64,000 nt of DNA from Bacillota bacterium (GTDB lineage Bacteria; Bacillota; Ch66; Ch109), in assembly GCA_013178275.1 (NCBI GenBank), contig JABLWZ010000016.1, positions 1 to 64,000 of the forward strand, in the 5' to 3' direction. The notes under the pieces are model-generated. The model was not told the DNA's origin, made no database searches, and saw nothing but the letters and a program-made list of their open reading frames with translations. Shown piece after piece: positions 8,390 to 17,088 of this stretch. The position numbers and the translations under genes were made by a program. Positions within the stretch are counted from its first letter, which is position 1. Every line of letters starts with the position of its first letter.

Positions 8390-9586
8390 ATGAAAGACAT
8401 GCTGGAAGGACTGAAAGTGCTCGACCTGGGCAACAATGTGGCGGGGCCTCTGGCTGCGGCTATGCTCGCGGATTATGGGGCGGATGTGATTCACGTCGAA
8501 AAACCGATACTCGGTGACGATGCGAGGGCATACCCGCCCAAGGTGGATGGTGTCAGCCTGGCTTACTGCTGGCTGAACCGAGGTAAAAAGTCGGTAGTAC
8601 TCGATATGAAAGACCCGGCCGCGATTGACATCATCAAGAAGATAGCCGCTGACGTGGATGTGGTGGTAGAAAGCAGCCGGCCCGGGGTTATGGCGAGGCT
8701 TGGTCTGGACTATCAAGCCATTAAGCAGGTTAAGCCGGATATCGTCTACTGCTCGGTTTCGGCTTTTGGGCAGACCGGGCCCTATGCAAAAAAGGCTGGA
8801 TATGATGTCATAGCTCAAGCATTCTCCGGGTTTATGAACCTCACCGGTTATCCGGACGGTCCTCCTATGAAAAGCAATGTAGCAATCGGTGACATTGTAG
8901 GGGCTATCAATGCCTTTGGCTCGATCATGGCTGCCCTGTATTACCGGCAGATGACCGGCATCGGTCAGAATATCGACGTATCCCTGGCCCGGGGACTGCT
9001 GTTTGCGAATACCCCGTTCGACCGCCTGAACATTGGCGTATCTGAAAAGCGGACTGGAAATCACGATCCGGCTCTGAATCCCTATGGGGTTTATGAAGGC
9101 AGCAATGGCCAAAGCGTGGTGATCGCGGCGATCAGTGCCAACCTGTGGGAAAAGCTCTGCAAGATTATGGGCCGCGAGGACATGATAGATGATCCCAGGT
9201 TCTGCGAAAACAGTTTAAGGGCCAAGAACCGGCATGAGGTTATACCGGTGATAGAAGACTGGCTCAAAAAATTCGAGAAGATCGAGGACGCAATCGCGCT
9301 GCTGGATAAAGCTGGTGTTCCCAATATTAAAGTATATTCACACGATGACATAGCCAAAGACCCTCATGCCCTTGAATGCGGATGGCTGGTCGAAGCTCCG
9401 GTGCAGAACGGAATCACCAGCATAGATAAATACCTTACCCGCAATGTCGCTGCAACCTTCTCCGAAACCCCGGGGACCATCAAGAAAGCGGCGGCTCTGG
9501 GCGAGGATAACTATGAGGTCCTTACGAAGTATGGCTTGACCCGGGAGCAGATCGATGAACTCCAGGCCAAGTGGAGCAATAAGTAG
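8390..9586 (+). CDS. Family III CoA-transferase (CaiB/BaiF)
   Basis: 398 residues, starting 7 bases after GGAGGG. Family III enzymes move CoA between acids, for example from succinyl-CoA to an incoming acid, and fold as interlocked dimers. Diagnostic segments are GLKVLDLGNNVAGPLAAAMLADYGADVIHVEKP at the N-terminus, KSVVLDMKD, RPGVMARLGL and GYDVIAQAFSG, then IGDIVGAINAFG, whose Asp aligns with the catalytic Asp169 of formyl-CoA transferase. Having YD rather than GHD in the YDVIAQAFSG block points to a transferase, not a racemase. It is transcribed alone from its own sigma-54 promoter and is followed by a strong terminator, so it is probably the substrate-activation step. Confidence 0.9.
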   Translation: MKDMLEGLKVLDLGNNVAGPLAAAMLADYGADVIHVEKPILGDDARAYPPKVDGVSLAYCWLNRGKKSVVLDMKDPAAIDIIKKIAADVDVVVESSRPGVMARLGLDYQAIKQVKPDIVYCSVSAFGQTGPYAKKAGYDVIAQAFSGFMNLTGYPDGPPMKSNVAIGDIVGAINAFGSIMAALYYRQMTGIGQNIDVSLARGLLFANTPFDRLNIGVSEKRTGNHDPALNPYGVYEGSNGQSVVIAAISANLWEKLCKIMGREDMIDDPRFCENSLRAKNRHEVIPVIEDWLKKFEKIEDAIALLDKAGVPNIKVYSHDDIAKDPHALECGWLVEAPVQNGITSIDKYLTRNVAATFSETPGTIKKAAALGEDNYEVLTKYGLTREQIDELQAKWSNK

Positions 9587-9643
9587 GTTGAAGCCAGACC
9601 CGGAAACCCCACAGAAAAAGATCTGGCAAGAATGAGTTATAAA

Positions 9644-9684
9644 GTGAACTGCCCGGGAATAAAGCCCGGGCAGTTCACTTTTCT
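9644..9684 (+). terminator. Rho-independent terminator after the CaiB gene
   Basis: A perfect 14-bp stem, GTGAACTGCCCGGG (9644-9657) with CCCGGGCAGTTCAC (9665-9678), followed by TTTTC. Confidence 0.93.
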
Positions 9685-9702
9685 ATTAGTTTTACGGAGA
9701 AA

Positions 9703-9738
9703 GGTTCATCTTTGAACCAGGCGTTCCAAAAGTGGACC
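9703..9738. promoter_or_regulatory. Tandem palindromic activator sites upstream of the MFS operon
   Basis: GGTTCATCTTTGAACC (9703-9718) and GTTCCAAAAGTGGACC (9723-9738), dyad centres 20 bp apart. They lie about 300 bp from the sigma-54 promoter at 9999, further than at the other promoters, so DNA looping would be needed. Confidence 0.68.
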
Positions 9739-9798
9739 CGATAAAAAGTAACCAGTTGAGAAAGAAGTCTCAAGCCGGCCGCTGCGTTTTCTTACGCT

Positions 9799-9828
9799 AT
9801 CGGAAAGTATATTAGGGGACTTTCCGAT
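9799..9828. repeat. Inverted repeat in the MFS upstream region
   Basis: ATCGGAAAGT (9799-9808) and ACTTTCCGAT (9819-9828) form a perfect 10-bp dyad with a 10-base loop. There is no T-run. It lies between the activator sites and the sigma-54 promoter in the gene-free stretch 9587-10113. A smaller dyad, CTTGGCGATAGCCAAG, follows near 9868. The role is unknown; it could bind a second regulator or a DNA-bending protein. Confidence 0.5.
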
Positions 9829-9998
9829 GCAAGCAAGTGCAGCTACGGCTCCCGCCCTTGGCGATAGCCAAGTTTTCTTCGTAAAAAGCTGGTTCTAAAT
9901 TGTCGCCAGATGGACTTATGCCACACCAGGTCTTTTTTCCGTGATCCCCGAGGGGAATCGAAATCGGAATAAGATCCAAAACAAGTTAATCGTGATTA

Positions 9999-10015
9999 TA
10001 GGCATACGTTTTGCA
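9999..10015 (+). promoter_or_regulatory. Sigma-54 promoter of the small membrane protein and MFS genes
   Basis: TAGGCATACGTTTTGCA, with GG at 10001-10002 and GC at 10013-10014, 12 bp apart. Confidence 0.75.
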
Positions 10016-10113
10016 AGGCTCTGATATGGAAAAGGCCTTTGACCAGGCCGCTGTATTTCGACGATAAAGCGGTCGGCAGCGAAATCTAGGTTATAGAAAG
10101 GGGCGGTATAAAG

Positions 10114-10206
10114 ATGGACATCGGAATGATTCTTTTTATTATAGCCTTCATTGCTGCGTATATCGTGATCAAGAAGATTGTCGTCGGGCGGCTGAATCGG
10201 AGATAA
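10114..10206 (+). CDS. 30-residue single-span membrane protein
   Basis: ATG at 10114, 8-10 bases after AAGGGGCGG, with a TAA stop at 10204. The peptide begins MDIGMILFIIAFIAAYIVIK, one hydrophobic helix of about 18 residues, and ends in a basic tail, KKIVVGRLNRR, expected on the cytoplasmic side. It is the first gene after the sigma-54 promoter at 9999, and the transporter follows 140 bases later. Small accessory peptides of this shape are known for several transporters, so a partner role for the MFS protein is a reasonable inference. I do not recognise a named family. Confidence 0.62.
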   Translation: MDIGMILFIIAFIAAYIVIKKIVVGRLNRR

Positions 10207-10346
10207 AAGGCTCACGGTGTTTAAACCCTAGGAGAGTCAGGGTTGCTGTATACAGCCGGTTGATTAAACCGCAAAGGAGGGTGAGCAGAACTCATACAAA
10301 GGGGGTCAGTTGTTATCCGTCATTATCTTTATAGGAGGGATATTTA

Positions 10347-11612
10347 GTGCAAGCTGTCGAGACCATCCAGGGTCACAAGATAGTCAACCCCCTGGATTAC
10401 AAATGGAAGGTGCTGATAGGGGCATTCTTCGGTCAAGCCTTTGATATTCTGGACCTGATGGCGATCTCGGTCGCACTGCCGCTGATCATCAAGGAATGGG
10501 GAATCAACCTGGTCGCTGCGGGCAGTGTCGCCTCGATGACCCTTATCGGGTCAGCGCTCGGGGCCTATGTATGGGGACCGTTTATGGACAAGTTCGGCCG
10601 GAAAAAGGTGTATCTGACCTGCATAATCTGGATGACGGTGTTTTCAGGGGCCTGCGCCTTTGTTAATACTCTGACGCCGCTGCTGGTATTAAGGTTCCTG
10701 GCTGGTTTTGCCCTTGGGGGGTTATGGGTCCTCGGTTCCACGTTGTTAAATGAATTCACTCCAACAGAATGGCGGGCCAAGGCCTCGGCCTTCGTTCAGT
10801 CCGCGTCCCTTCCCGGCTATGGAGGAGTCCTGTTGGTCAACCTGTTTGTCGTCCCGACCTACGGGTGGAGGCCTTTGTTCCTTATCTCCTGGACAGCCAT
10901 TATCCTGGCGCTGTACATCGCAGTATTCATCCCCGAGTCCCCGGCGTGGATAAAGAGCAAGTACGGACTTGATAAGGCCAGCCTCACCAACAAGGAAGCC
11001 GCTGTTCCCGCGGCGAAGCCCAAGTTTACCGATCTCCTGGCGGGCGATTACAAAAAAGCAACCTTCCTCAGTGCCGGCCTGGTGATAAGCTTCATCGTTT
11101 CTTACTGGGGCCTGCAGGCCTGGGTACCGACCTACCTGGTTAAAGAAGCTGGCGTATCCAGTGCGATGATGACCTATATTATGCTGAGCATGAACGTCGG
11201 CGGGTTCTTCGGTTACTATGTGAGCGGATGGGTCGCGGATAAACTGAGCCGTCGGGAAAACTACCTTTACGGCTGCACCCTCGCCGGTTTAACCATGTTC
11301 CTGTTTATCTATGTCGCTTCTCCGTCAAACGTGATGTACTTCGCGTTCCTGCTCGGCCTGATCTCCTTCGGGTACATCGGGGCCCTAGCGGTGTTCATCG
11401 GGGAGCAGTTCCCGACGATGCTCCGTGCTTCGGGGATCTCGTTCGCCTGGGGGACCGGCCGTCTGGCCGCCGCCATCGTCCCGACCGCCCTGGGTGGCCT
11501 GGCCATCGCGACCAGCCTGAAGTTCGCGGTGGGTCTGATGGCCGTGGTTTGTGCGCTGGGTTCGATATGCGCGTACTTCATGAAGGACGGCGCTTTCACG
11601 GACAACGCCTAG
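10347..11612 (+). CDS. MFS transporter, acid:proton symporter-like
   Basis: 421 residues with about 12 membrane helices, starting at the GTG at 10347 behind AGGAGGG. The motif-A loop MDKFGRKKVYL follows helix 2, and the N-terminal pattern FGQAFDILDLMAISVALPLI is like the aromatic acid/metabolite:H+ symporters. Helix 4-5 contains GFALGGLWVLGSTLLNEFTPTEWRAKA, the second MFS signature. It most likely imports the acid that the surrounding CoA-transferases activate, driven by protons. The start is 140 bases downstream of the small membrane protein, in the same sigma-54 unit, and a terminator follows. The substrate is unproven. Confidence 0.9.
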   Translation: MQAVETIQGHKIVNPLDYKWKVLIGAFFGQAFDILDLMAISVALPLIIKEWGINLVAAGSVASMTLIGSALGAYVWGPFMDKFGRKKVYLTCIIWMTVFSGACAFVNTLTPLLVLRFLAGFALGGLWVLGSTLLNEFTPTEWRAKASAFVQSASLPGYGGVLLVNLFVVPTYGWRPLFLISWTAIILALYIAVFIPESPAWIKSKYGLDKASLTNKEAAVPAAKPKFTDLLAGDYKKATFLSAGLVISFIVSYWGLQAWVPTYLVKEAGVSSAMMTYIMLSMNVGGFFGYYVSGWVADKLSRRENYLYGCTLAGLTMFLFIYVASPSNVMYFAFLLGLISFGYIGALAVFIGEQFPTMLRASGISFAWGTGRLAAAIVPTALGGLAIATSLKFAVGLMAVVCALGSICAYFMKDGAFTDNA

Positions 11613-11649
11613 TCTATTAAAAAAGGTCCAGCATACTTACCCACGGACA

Positions 11650-11690
11650 AAACGCCCCGATGACATACCAGTCCTCGGGGCGTTTCCCCA
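11650..11690 (+). terminator. Terminator after the MFS gene
   Basis: AAACGCCCCGA (11650-11660) with TCGGGGCGTTT (11675-11685), an 11-bp stem ending in TTT. The T-run is short. Confidence 0.7.
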
Positions 11691-11755
11691 CCCTTTCTTG
11701 GCCTGATTGACAGAAGCACCAAAAGATGAATCGTGATTCATACCACCGGGAAAAC

Positions 11756-11791
11756 GGTTCATATTTGAAACGGGGACTTCAGAAATGGAAC
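11756..11791. promoter_or_regulatory. Tandem palindromic activator sites upstream of the ferredoxin-hypA operon
   Basis: GGTTCATATTTGAAAC (11756-11771) and GACTTCAGAAATGGAAC (11775-11791), centres about 20 bp apart and roughly 190 bp from the expected transcription start. The rest of the gene-free stretch 11691-12078 shows nothing else I can name. Confidence 0.66.
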
Positions 11792-11930
11792 TAATTTACA
11801 GGAAACCCGCCCAACCTTGCGCAGACAACCTTGTGTCATTTGTGAATCGGTCGTTTCAGGAATGAATCCAAAAATGTCGTTGGTCAGCGATTCGAAATTG
11901 CTAATATCCCAGTATCGGCGATCAAGGGGA

Positions 11931-11946
11931 TGGCATGATTATTGCG
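11931..11946 (+). promoter_or_regulatory. Sigma-54 promoter of the 12-20 kb operon
   Basis: TGGCATgattaTTGCGA, with GG at 11932-11933 and GC at 11944-11945. All genes from 12079 to 20486, except the IS element, read this way with no terminator seen until 20545. Confidence 0.83.
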
Positions 11947-12078
11947 AAGCACCTACTTAAGATACTGAAAATTTACCAATTAAAACTAATAAGAGGGTAT
12001 TTTAAAGGCGGTGATTATCGGTCGGGGATAAAATAACCAGCTAGGGTAGGTTTAAAACTTTTGGAGAGGAGAAGAGCC

Positions 12079-13056
12079 ATGATTAAAGAGCCAATGAAGG
12101 CATTCGCAAAACTATTCGCTCGACCGTCGACCAAGGACCGGTTGGAAAGCGCCAAGCTGCTCGATGGGTATTACTATATGCAGTACACCAAGCTGTACGT
12201 CTATCATATCAAAAGCAAGCTGAGCCGGTTTAAACCCAATGCGCAGAAACTGATATTCCCAGAGGAAGAGATTTGCCAGGAAATCGATGGGTACGTCAAA
12301 GCCGCTGTAGACTATATGTCTCCTGCGATGGCGCATAAAGAAACCAGTACCTATCACGGGAAGATTCTGACCCTGGACAACGCCAAGAAACTTCTTTCAC
12401 TCAAGGTCGATCTCAACGCGCCGAACCTGCCGGAATCGATAATCCCTTATGATCTGGCCAGAGACCTTATCATAAACGGTCCCCAGGAGATCTGCGTCAT
12501 GACCTGCGCATGCAGGGAAATCTCCGAAACCGGGTGTTACCCGCGTGAAGTCTGTTTGATCGTCGGGGAACCGTTCGTCAGCTTCTGGATGGAACACAAC
12601 AAGCTGGACCACCCCCGGAGGATTACCCAGGCGGAGGCGCTGGAAATCGTTCAAGCCGCGCATGAAAGAGGAAGCGTCCAGATGGCCTGGTTCAAAGACG
12701 CGATGGCCAACCGTTTCTACGCCTTGTGCAACTGCTGCTCCTGCTGCTGTACCGGGATGATAGCGCATAAATATACCCCGTCCCCGGCCTTCGCGGGAAC
12801 CGGATATGTTGCTCAAAGAATTGAAGAAAAGTGCCTGGGCTGCGGAAAATGTGTGGAACTCTGCCCATTTGAAGCTATTACATTGGTGGATGATAAGAGC
12901 GTAGTAGATTATGACAAATGCATGGGTTGCCAGGTCTGTCAAACAACCTGCCCCAATGGTGCAGCCATAACCGTGCTTGATCCCGCCAAGGGCGACCCCC
13001 TGGATATAGACTACATCGTGGAGAACCTTCAAAAGGATACCGGCGGGGAGAGATAA
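12079..13056 (+). CDS. Cysteine-rich double [4Fe-4S] protein with CxCCxCCC motif (form A)
   Basis: 325 residues from the ATG at 12079, 7-8 bases after GGAGAGGAGAAG; a TTG at 12061 is less likely. The N-terminal 130 residues have no motif I know. From Cys139 there is CVMTCACREISETGCYPREVC, at Cys217 CNCCSCCC, and then two ferredoxin motifs, CLGCGKCVELCP (from 252) and CMGCQVCQTTCP (from 281). The last two should hold two [4Fe-4S] clusters; the first eight or more cysteines look like a further metal site. It has no signal peptide or membrane span. It is the first gene of the operon and is followed within 4 bases by a hypA-like gene. Electron transfer with a HypA-assisted metal centre is my inference. 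Confidence 0.8.
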   Translation: MIKEPMKAFAKLFARPSTKDRLESAKLLDGYYYMQYTKLYVYHIKSKLSRFKPNAQKLIFPEEEICQEIDGYVKAAVDYMSPAMAHKETSTYHGKILTLDNAKKLLSLKVDLNAPNLPESIIPYDLARDLIINGPQEICVMTCACREISETGCYPREVCLIVGEPFVSFWMEHNKLDHPRRITQAEALEIVQAAHERGSVQMAWFKDAMANRFYALCNCCSCCCTGMIAHKYTPSPAFAGTGYVAQRIEEKCLGCGKCVELCPFEAITLVDDKSVVDYDKCMGCQVCQTTCPNGAAITVLDPAKGDPLDIDYIVENLQKDTGGER

Positions 13057-13059
13057 ACA

Positions 13060-13407
13060 TTGCACGAGCTGTCGATCATGAAAAATATCCTGGAGATCGT
13101 ACTGGACCATGGGCAGCAGGCCGGGGCGGAGAAGATATCCCGGATCAACCTAAATGTGGGGGCCTTTACGGATATCGTGCCTCGGTGGGCTCAGGGGTAT
13201 TTTGATATGATTGCCAAAGACACGATAGCGGAAAAGGCTGAAATTCACATCGACACCCTGCCGGCGGTGATTAAGTGCCGTTCATGCGGCAGCGAGGCCC
13301 AGGTGGATATCGCGCATCTGCATATGGAGTGCGGTAGCTGCCAGTCGAAACAGGTCGAGCTTATATCTGGCCGGGAATTGAGGATTGAAAGTATCGAGTT
13401 TGAATAG
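13060..13407 (+). CDS. hypA: HypA-like metallochaperone (copy 1)
   Basis: 115 residues, starting at a TTG (13060) only 3 bases after the previous stop, with GGGGAG upstream. The protein begins MHELSIMKNI; His2 and Glu3 are the nickel ligands of HypA. The zinc ribbon is intact, CRSC then CGSC near residues 74-95. HypA normally loads nickel into [NiFe]-hydrogenase or urease together with HypB. No hydrogenase subunit and no hypC, D, E or F is present here, so this copy probably serves another protein, most simply the Cys-rich ferredoxin it is fused to in the operon. The family call is strong; the client is inferred. Confidence 0.86.
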   Translation: MHELSIMKNILEIVLDHGQQAGAEKISRINLNVGAFTDIVPRWAQGYFDMIAKDTIAEKAEIHIDTLPAVIKCRSCGSEAQVDIAHLHMECGSCQSKQVELISGRELRIESIEFE

Positions 13408-13447
13408 TGAACGTCAACCCCCAAACCGACAAAAAGGAGAGATATCG

Positions 13448-14599
13448 ATGGATTTTAAGCTGAGCAAAGAACAGCAGATGATAAAGCAGATGGCGAGGGA
13501 GTTTTCGCAGAGGCGGCTCGCCCCCATCGCTGACCAGATCGATAAAACCCATGAGATACCCGATGAAATCGTAAGAGAATTAGGTGATTTGGGGCTTCTG
13601 GCGCTTCCCATCTCCGCCAAGTACGGTGGGGCGGAGGCGGGATATGACGGTTACGTTCTGGCTATGGAGGAGATCACCCAGGTGGTGGGTTCGGTTCAGC
13701 TGTTGATAGCCGCCCACGTTCTGGGGATGTCCATCCTTGAAACCTTTGGGACCGATGAACAGCGGAAACAGTACCTGCCTACCGGTGTGACCGGGGAGAA
13801 GATATTCTCCTTTGCCTTCACAGAACCGGGAACCGGCTCGGACCCCAAACAGATAACCGCCACAGCGCGCAAAGATGGTGATAACTGGGTTTTAAACGGT
13901 ACCAAGCGGTTTATCTCCAACGCCAATTACCCCGGTATCATGGGGTGCGTATTCAAAGAAGAAGAAAGCGGAAAACTGGTCACCTTCCTGATCGACAAAG
14001 GGAATGTGGAAGGCTACTCCATCTCTGAGCCGTGGGAAAAAATGGCCTGGAACGGACAACCGCTGTACGACATTTACTTCAAGAACTGTGTTTTGCCGCA
14101 AGCTAATATGCTGGGTAAGGTCGGGGAAGCCTTTCACCAGCTGGAATCAGGCATCGGTTACGGCAAGATGGGCCTGGCCGCCGCATCGGTGGGGATATCC
14201 CAGGCAGCCTTCGACCTGTCGCTGCAGTATGTAAAAGAGAAACTGCACCGCGGACAGCCGATCCTCAAGTTCCAGGCCATACAGCTGATGATCGCCCAGA
14301 TGGCTCAAAAACTGGAAGCATCGAGGCTCATGCTTTATAAGGCCGCCAGCGACGCCAACTTCAATTCAAAGCACAACTTTATGAAATTCGCTAAAGACGC
14401 AGCCATGGTCAAGTGCTTCTGCGGGGAATGCGCGGTGGATATCACCCGCCTGGCTATGAACGTCCACGGGTCCTACGGCCTGATGAAGGACTACAAGGTT
14501 GAACGGCTTTACCGGGAGGCCATCATGTCGCCCCAGATCGAAGGGGTCCCGCACATCCAGGAGATCATCATAGCGAATGCGATAGCTCAAGGGTATTAG
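13448..14599 (+). CDS. Acyl-CoA dehydrogenase (first copy)
   Basis: 383 residues from the ATG at 13448, just after AAGGAG. The FAD enzyme makes trans-2-enoyl-CoA and gives electrons to ETF. Segments seen are the substrate/FAD loop FAFTEPGTGSDPKQ about residue 120-135, FISNANYPGI, and RLAMNVHGSYGLMKDYKVERLYRE near the C-terminus. The catalytic Glu is at the MCAD/SCAD position (about residue 365), but the usual YEGTSxIQ reads IEGVPHIQ here, with Val-Pro instead of Thr-Ser. That change next to the active base may alter substrate choice. It lies in the operon between hypA and a crotonase. Another acyl-CoA dehydrogenase at 22437 has its base elsewhere. Confidence 0.92.
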   Translation: MDFKLSKEQQMIKQMAREFSQRRLAPIADQIDKTHEIPDEIVRELGDLGLLALPISAKYGGAEAGYDGYVLAMEEITQVVGSVQLLIAAHVLGMSILETFGTDEQRKQYLPTGVTGEKIFSFAFTEPGTGSDPKQITATARKDGDNWVLNGTKRFISNANYPGIMGCVFKEEESGKLVTFLIDKGNVEGYSISEPWEKMAWNGQPLYDIYFKNCVLPQANMLGKVGEAFHQLESGIGYGKMGLAAASVGISQAAFDLSLQYVKEKLHRGQPILKFQAIQLMIAQMAQKLEASRLMLYKAASDANFNSKHNFMKFAKDAAMVKCFCGECAVDITRLAMNVHGSYGLMKDYKVERLYREAIMSPQIEGVPHIQEIIIANAIAQGY

Positions 14600-14676
14600 C
14601 CGAGTCTGGGATATATTGCTTTTGGGAGAAGCCCGAAGTTTTAGTAAGCTAATAAGTTAGACAAGGGGGTACGGCT

Positions 14677-15459
14677 ATGCAGCCACTGGAGACGTTCACC
14701 CTAGAGAAGATTGGCTCGGTCGGTATTGTTCGCATGAACCGGCCGAAGGCATTTAACGCATTCACCAGCAGAATGTTTGAAGAGATGGAGCTTATCACCC
14801 GGCAGATCGAAGACGAGCATGACCTGCTCTGCATCATCCTGACCGGGGAAGGCAGGCATTTCTGCGCCGGGATAGACATCTCGCTGCTGTCGGAAACCAG
14901 TACCGAGTGGTCGGTGCGCAATGTGAGCCGGATCCATGCCCGCCTCTCGCGCTGGGAAAACCTGACCCAGCCAACCATTGCCGCCATCAACGGCTCGTGC
15001 ATCGGCGGAGGATTGGAATACGCGATGACCTGTGACATCCGGATAGCCGCCTCAGATGCAAATTTTTCCGTACCCGAGGTGAGCTTCGGTCTTTCCCCGG
15101 ACATGGGCGGCAGCCAGAGACTGCCCCGGTTGGTCGGTCCCAGCCAGGCCAAAAAACTTCTCCTCAGCGGAGAAAGATTCGATGCCCAGGAGGCCCTGCG
15201 CATAGGGGCGGTGGATGAGGTGGTTGAACCAGACCGTCTGATGGAGCGCGCGATAAAACTGGCCAATAAGATCGCTGCCCAGCCGCCTATGGCGGTGAGG
15301 TTCGCCAAGAAAGCGGTGAACCTGGCCATGGAGTCCAGTCTGCAGGCCGGCCTGCTGTTCGAGCAGGTGCAGTCCATATTTTCATTGGGCTCGGAGGATA
15401 AGGATGAGGCAGCCGCGGCGTTCCTTGAAAAAAGAGCCCCACATTTCAAGGGCCGGTAA
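14677..15459 (+). CDS. Enoyl-CoA hydratase/isomerase (crotonase family, dienoyl-CoA isomerase-like site)
   Basis: 260 residues. The oxyanion region CAGIDISLL and the GGGLEYAMTCD helix are present, then VPEVSFGLSPDMGGSQRLP. The Glu in GGGLE and the Glu in VPEV match the two hydratase acids. The Asp in SPDMGG matches the third acidic residue of delta3,5-delta2,4-dienoyl-CoA isomerases, where hydratases have a neutral residue. It could therefore be an isomerase, or a hydratase for an unusual enoyl-CoA. GACAAGGGGG lies just before the ATG at 14677. Its place next to the acyl-CoA dehydrogenase suggests the two act one after the other. Confidence 0.87.
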   Translation: MQPLETFTLEKIGSVGIVRMNRPKAFNAFTSRMFEEMELITRQIEDEHDLLCIILTGEGRHFCAGIDISLLSETSTEWSVRNVSRIHARLSRWENLTQPTIAAINGSCIGGGLEYAMTCDIRIAASDANFSVPEVSFGLSPDMGGSQRLPRLVGPSQAKKLLLSGERFDAQEALRIGAVDEVVEPDRLMERAIKLANKIAAQPPMAVRFAKKAVNLAMESSLQAGLLFEQVQSIFSLGSEDKDEAAAAFLEKRAPHFKGR

Positions 15460-15666
15460 CTCTGATTCGGTTTAAAAACGCTTTCTCGAGAAGTGGAGAG
15501 GTGATAACTGATGAAAGACAAAGACAATTTAAAAGAATCATTAAAAGAGTTCAGGAAAATGTTCCCTGATACCGATGAAGGCGAAGAAAAGTTCATAGAC
15601 GGGTATCTGTATGCTACTGACGATAAAACCTATATCTATCATATGGTTCGCCCATCGAAGAAGGAA

Positions 15667-17088
15667 TCAAAAGGCCTGGTTTATCCTGAGGGTGTAGACC
15701 CCAAATATGATCATATCGTACAATCTGTGGTTAATCATCTTAAGCGTAAACTGCCCAACCCGGATACAAATGTCTGTCCTGAAAATAACAGTTCCGGAAA
15801 GGCAACACCTGACTAAACCCCTCCCAAAAGGGTTCAATAACGTAGCTTTTAAAGAAAAAACAAATAACGAAAAATTAAGCGGCCTCGATCCTGACCTGAA
15901 GCCTAACATCTCAAGCTGTTTGATAGCACGGTTTTTAATAGCCTTAGCATTAGTCTTGGCAAAGTAATCGGCGCCCATTTCCTGGTAAGGACGGTGATGC
16001 TTCAACATACAATAGACGATGACCAGTATGGAGTGAGCAACAGCAACAGCGGCTTTGTTCTTTCCACGCCGGGCAGCTATCCGATGGTACTGAGCAGAAA
16101 GATACGTATTCTTGGTATGTGAAGCTGATTTGGCGGCCTGGATCAACGTAGTGCGTAAGAGTGGATTCCCCTTTTTGCTTTTAACTTTCTTACGCTTGCC
16201 GGCGCTCTCGTTATTCCCCGGACAGAGCCCTGACCATGAGGCAATGTGTGACGTAGTGGGGAAGCGGGACATATCCGTGCCGATACAGGCCAGGATGACC
16301 TGGGCGCTCCTCACCCCGATACCCGGGACGGCATCGAGAAACGCGATCTCCTGTTCAAAAGGGCGCATCTGCTCCTCAATCTCCTGATCTAGCCTGGCAA
16401 TCTCCTGATCGAGAAAGTCAATGTGCTTCAACTGCGTGGAAATCAGCATCCTTTGATGTTTGCCCACCAGTCCCTGGAGGGCCTGCTCCATCTGCTCATG
16501 TTTATTCTTGAGCTTCCCTCTGGACAACGACGCCAGGAATTTTGGGTCTTCGACGCCGGAAACGATGGCATCAAGTATGCTGCGTCCGGAAACTCCTGTG
16601 ATGTCAGTAGCTACCGATGCCAGTTTGATGCCGGCACCCTCAAGTACTTTTTGAATTCGGTTTACTTCGCGGGCACGCTCGTCAACCAGGCTCTTACGGT
16701 ATCCGACCAGCTCTTTTAGTTCCCTCTGCTCCCGGTTCTGAATGAAGCTACTTTTAAGGAGCCCATGGCGGAGCAGGTTGGCGATCCACTCGGCATCCTT
16801 GACATCGGTCTTACGCCCAGGAACAGCCTTTATGTGCTGGGCGTTGACCACCAGGATCTCCACATTGTAACATTCAAGGATGTTGTAGACTGGCTTCCAG
16901 AAAACGCCGGTAGATTCCATGGCCACGTGGGTGCAGCCCTCAGCCTTGATCCACTCAGCCAGATTGAGCAGATCGGGGGTCATGGTACCAAACGTTCTTA
17001 GCTCCTTTCCTTTGGGTGTGATGCTGCAGGCAGTGATCGTTTTTTTGTGAACATCCAGCCCACAGCAGCGTGAATAGAGGATCTCCAT
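15667..17088 (-). CDS. IS110-family transposase (DEDD recombinase), reading out of the element
   Basis: The frame starts at 17088 with [13 protein letters not shown], the RuvC-like DEDD domain, with the Glu in [13 protein letters not shown] and the Asp pair in [10 protein letters not shown]. The C-terminal Tnp domain has [12 protein letters not shown] and [26 protein letters not shown] with its Ser. The domain is complete by about residue 395 (position 15903). There the frame shifts: one base off, the DNA would read LQVRIEAA and stop at 15877-15875. In the present frame it runs on for about 80 codons, through the element end and antisense into the host gene. I infer a one-base deletion. The enzyme may still be active. 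Confidence 0.85.
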   Translation of the reverse strand: MEILYSRCCGLDVHKKTITACSITPKGKELRTFGTMTPDLLNLAEWIKAEGCTHVAMESTGVFWKPVYNILECYNVEILVVNAQHIKAVPGRKTDVKDAEWIANLLRHGLLKSSFIQNREQRELKELVGYRKSLVDERAREVNRIQKVLEGAGIKLASVATDITGVSGRSILDAIVSGVEDPKFLASLSRGKLKNKHEQMEQALQGLVGKHQRMLISTQLKHIDFLDQEIARLDQEIEEQMRPFEQEIAFLDAVPGIGVRSAQVILACIGTDMSRFPTTSHIASWSGLCPGNNESAGKRKKVKSKKGNPLLRTTLIQAAKSASHTKNTYLSAQYHRIAARRGKNKAAVAVAHSILVIVYCMLKHHRPYQEMGADYFAKTNAKAIKNRAIKQLEMLGFRSGSRPLNFSLFVFSLKATLLNPFGRGLVRCCLSGTVIFRTDICIRVGQFTLKMINHRLYDMIIFGVYTLRINQAF

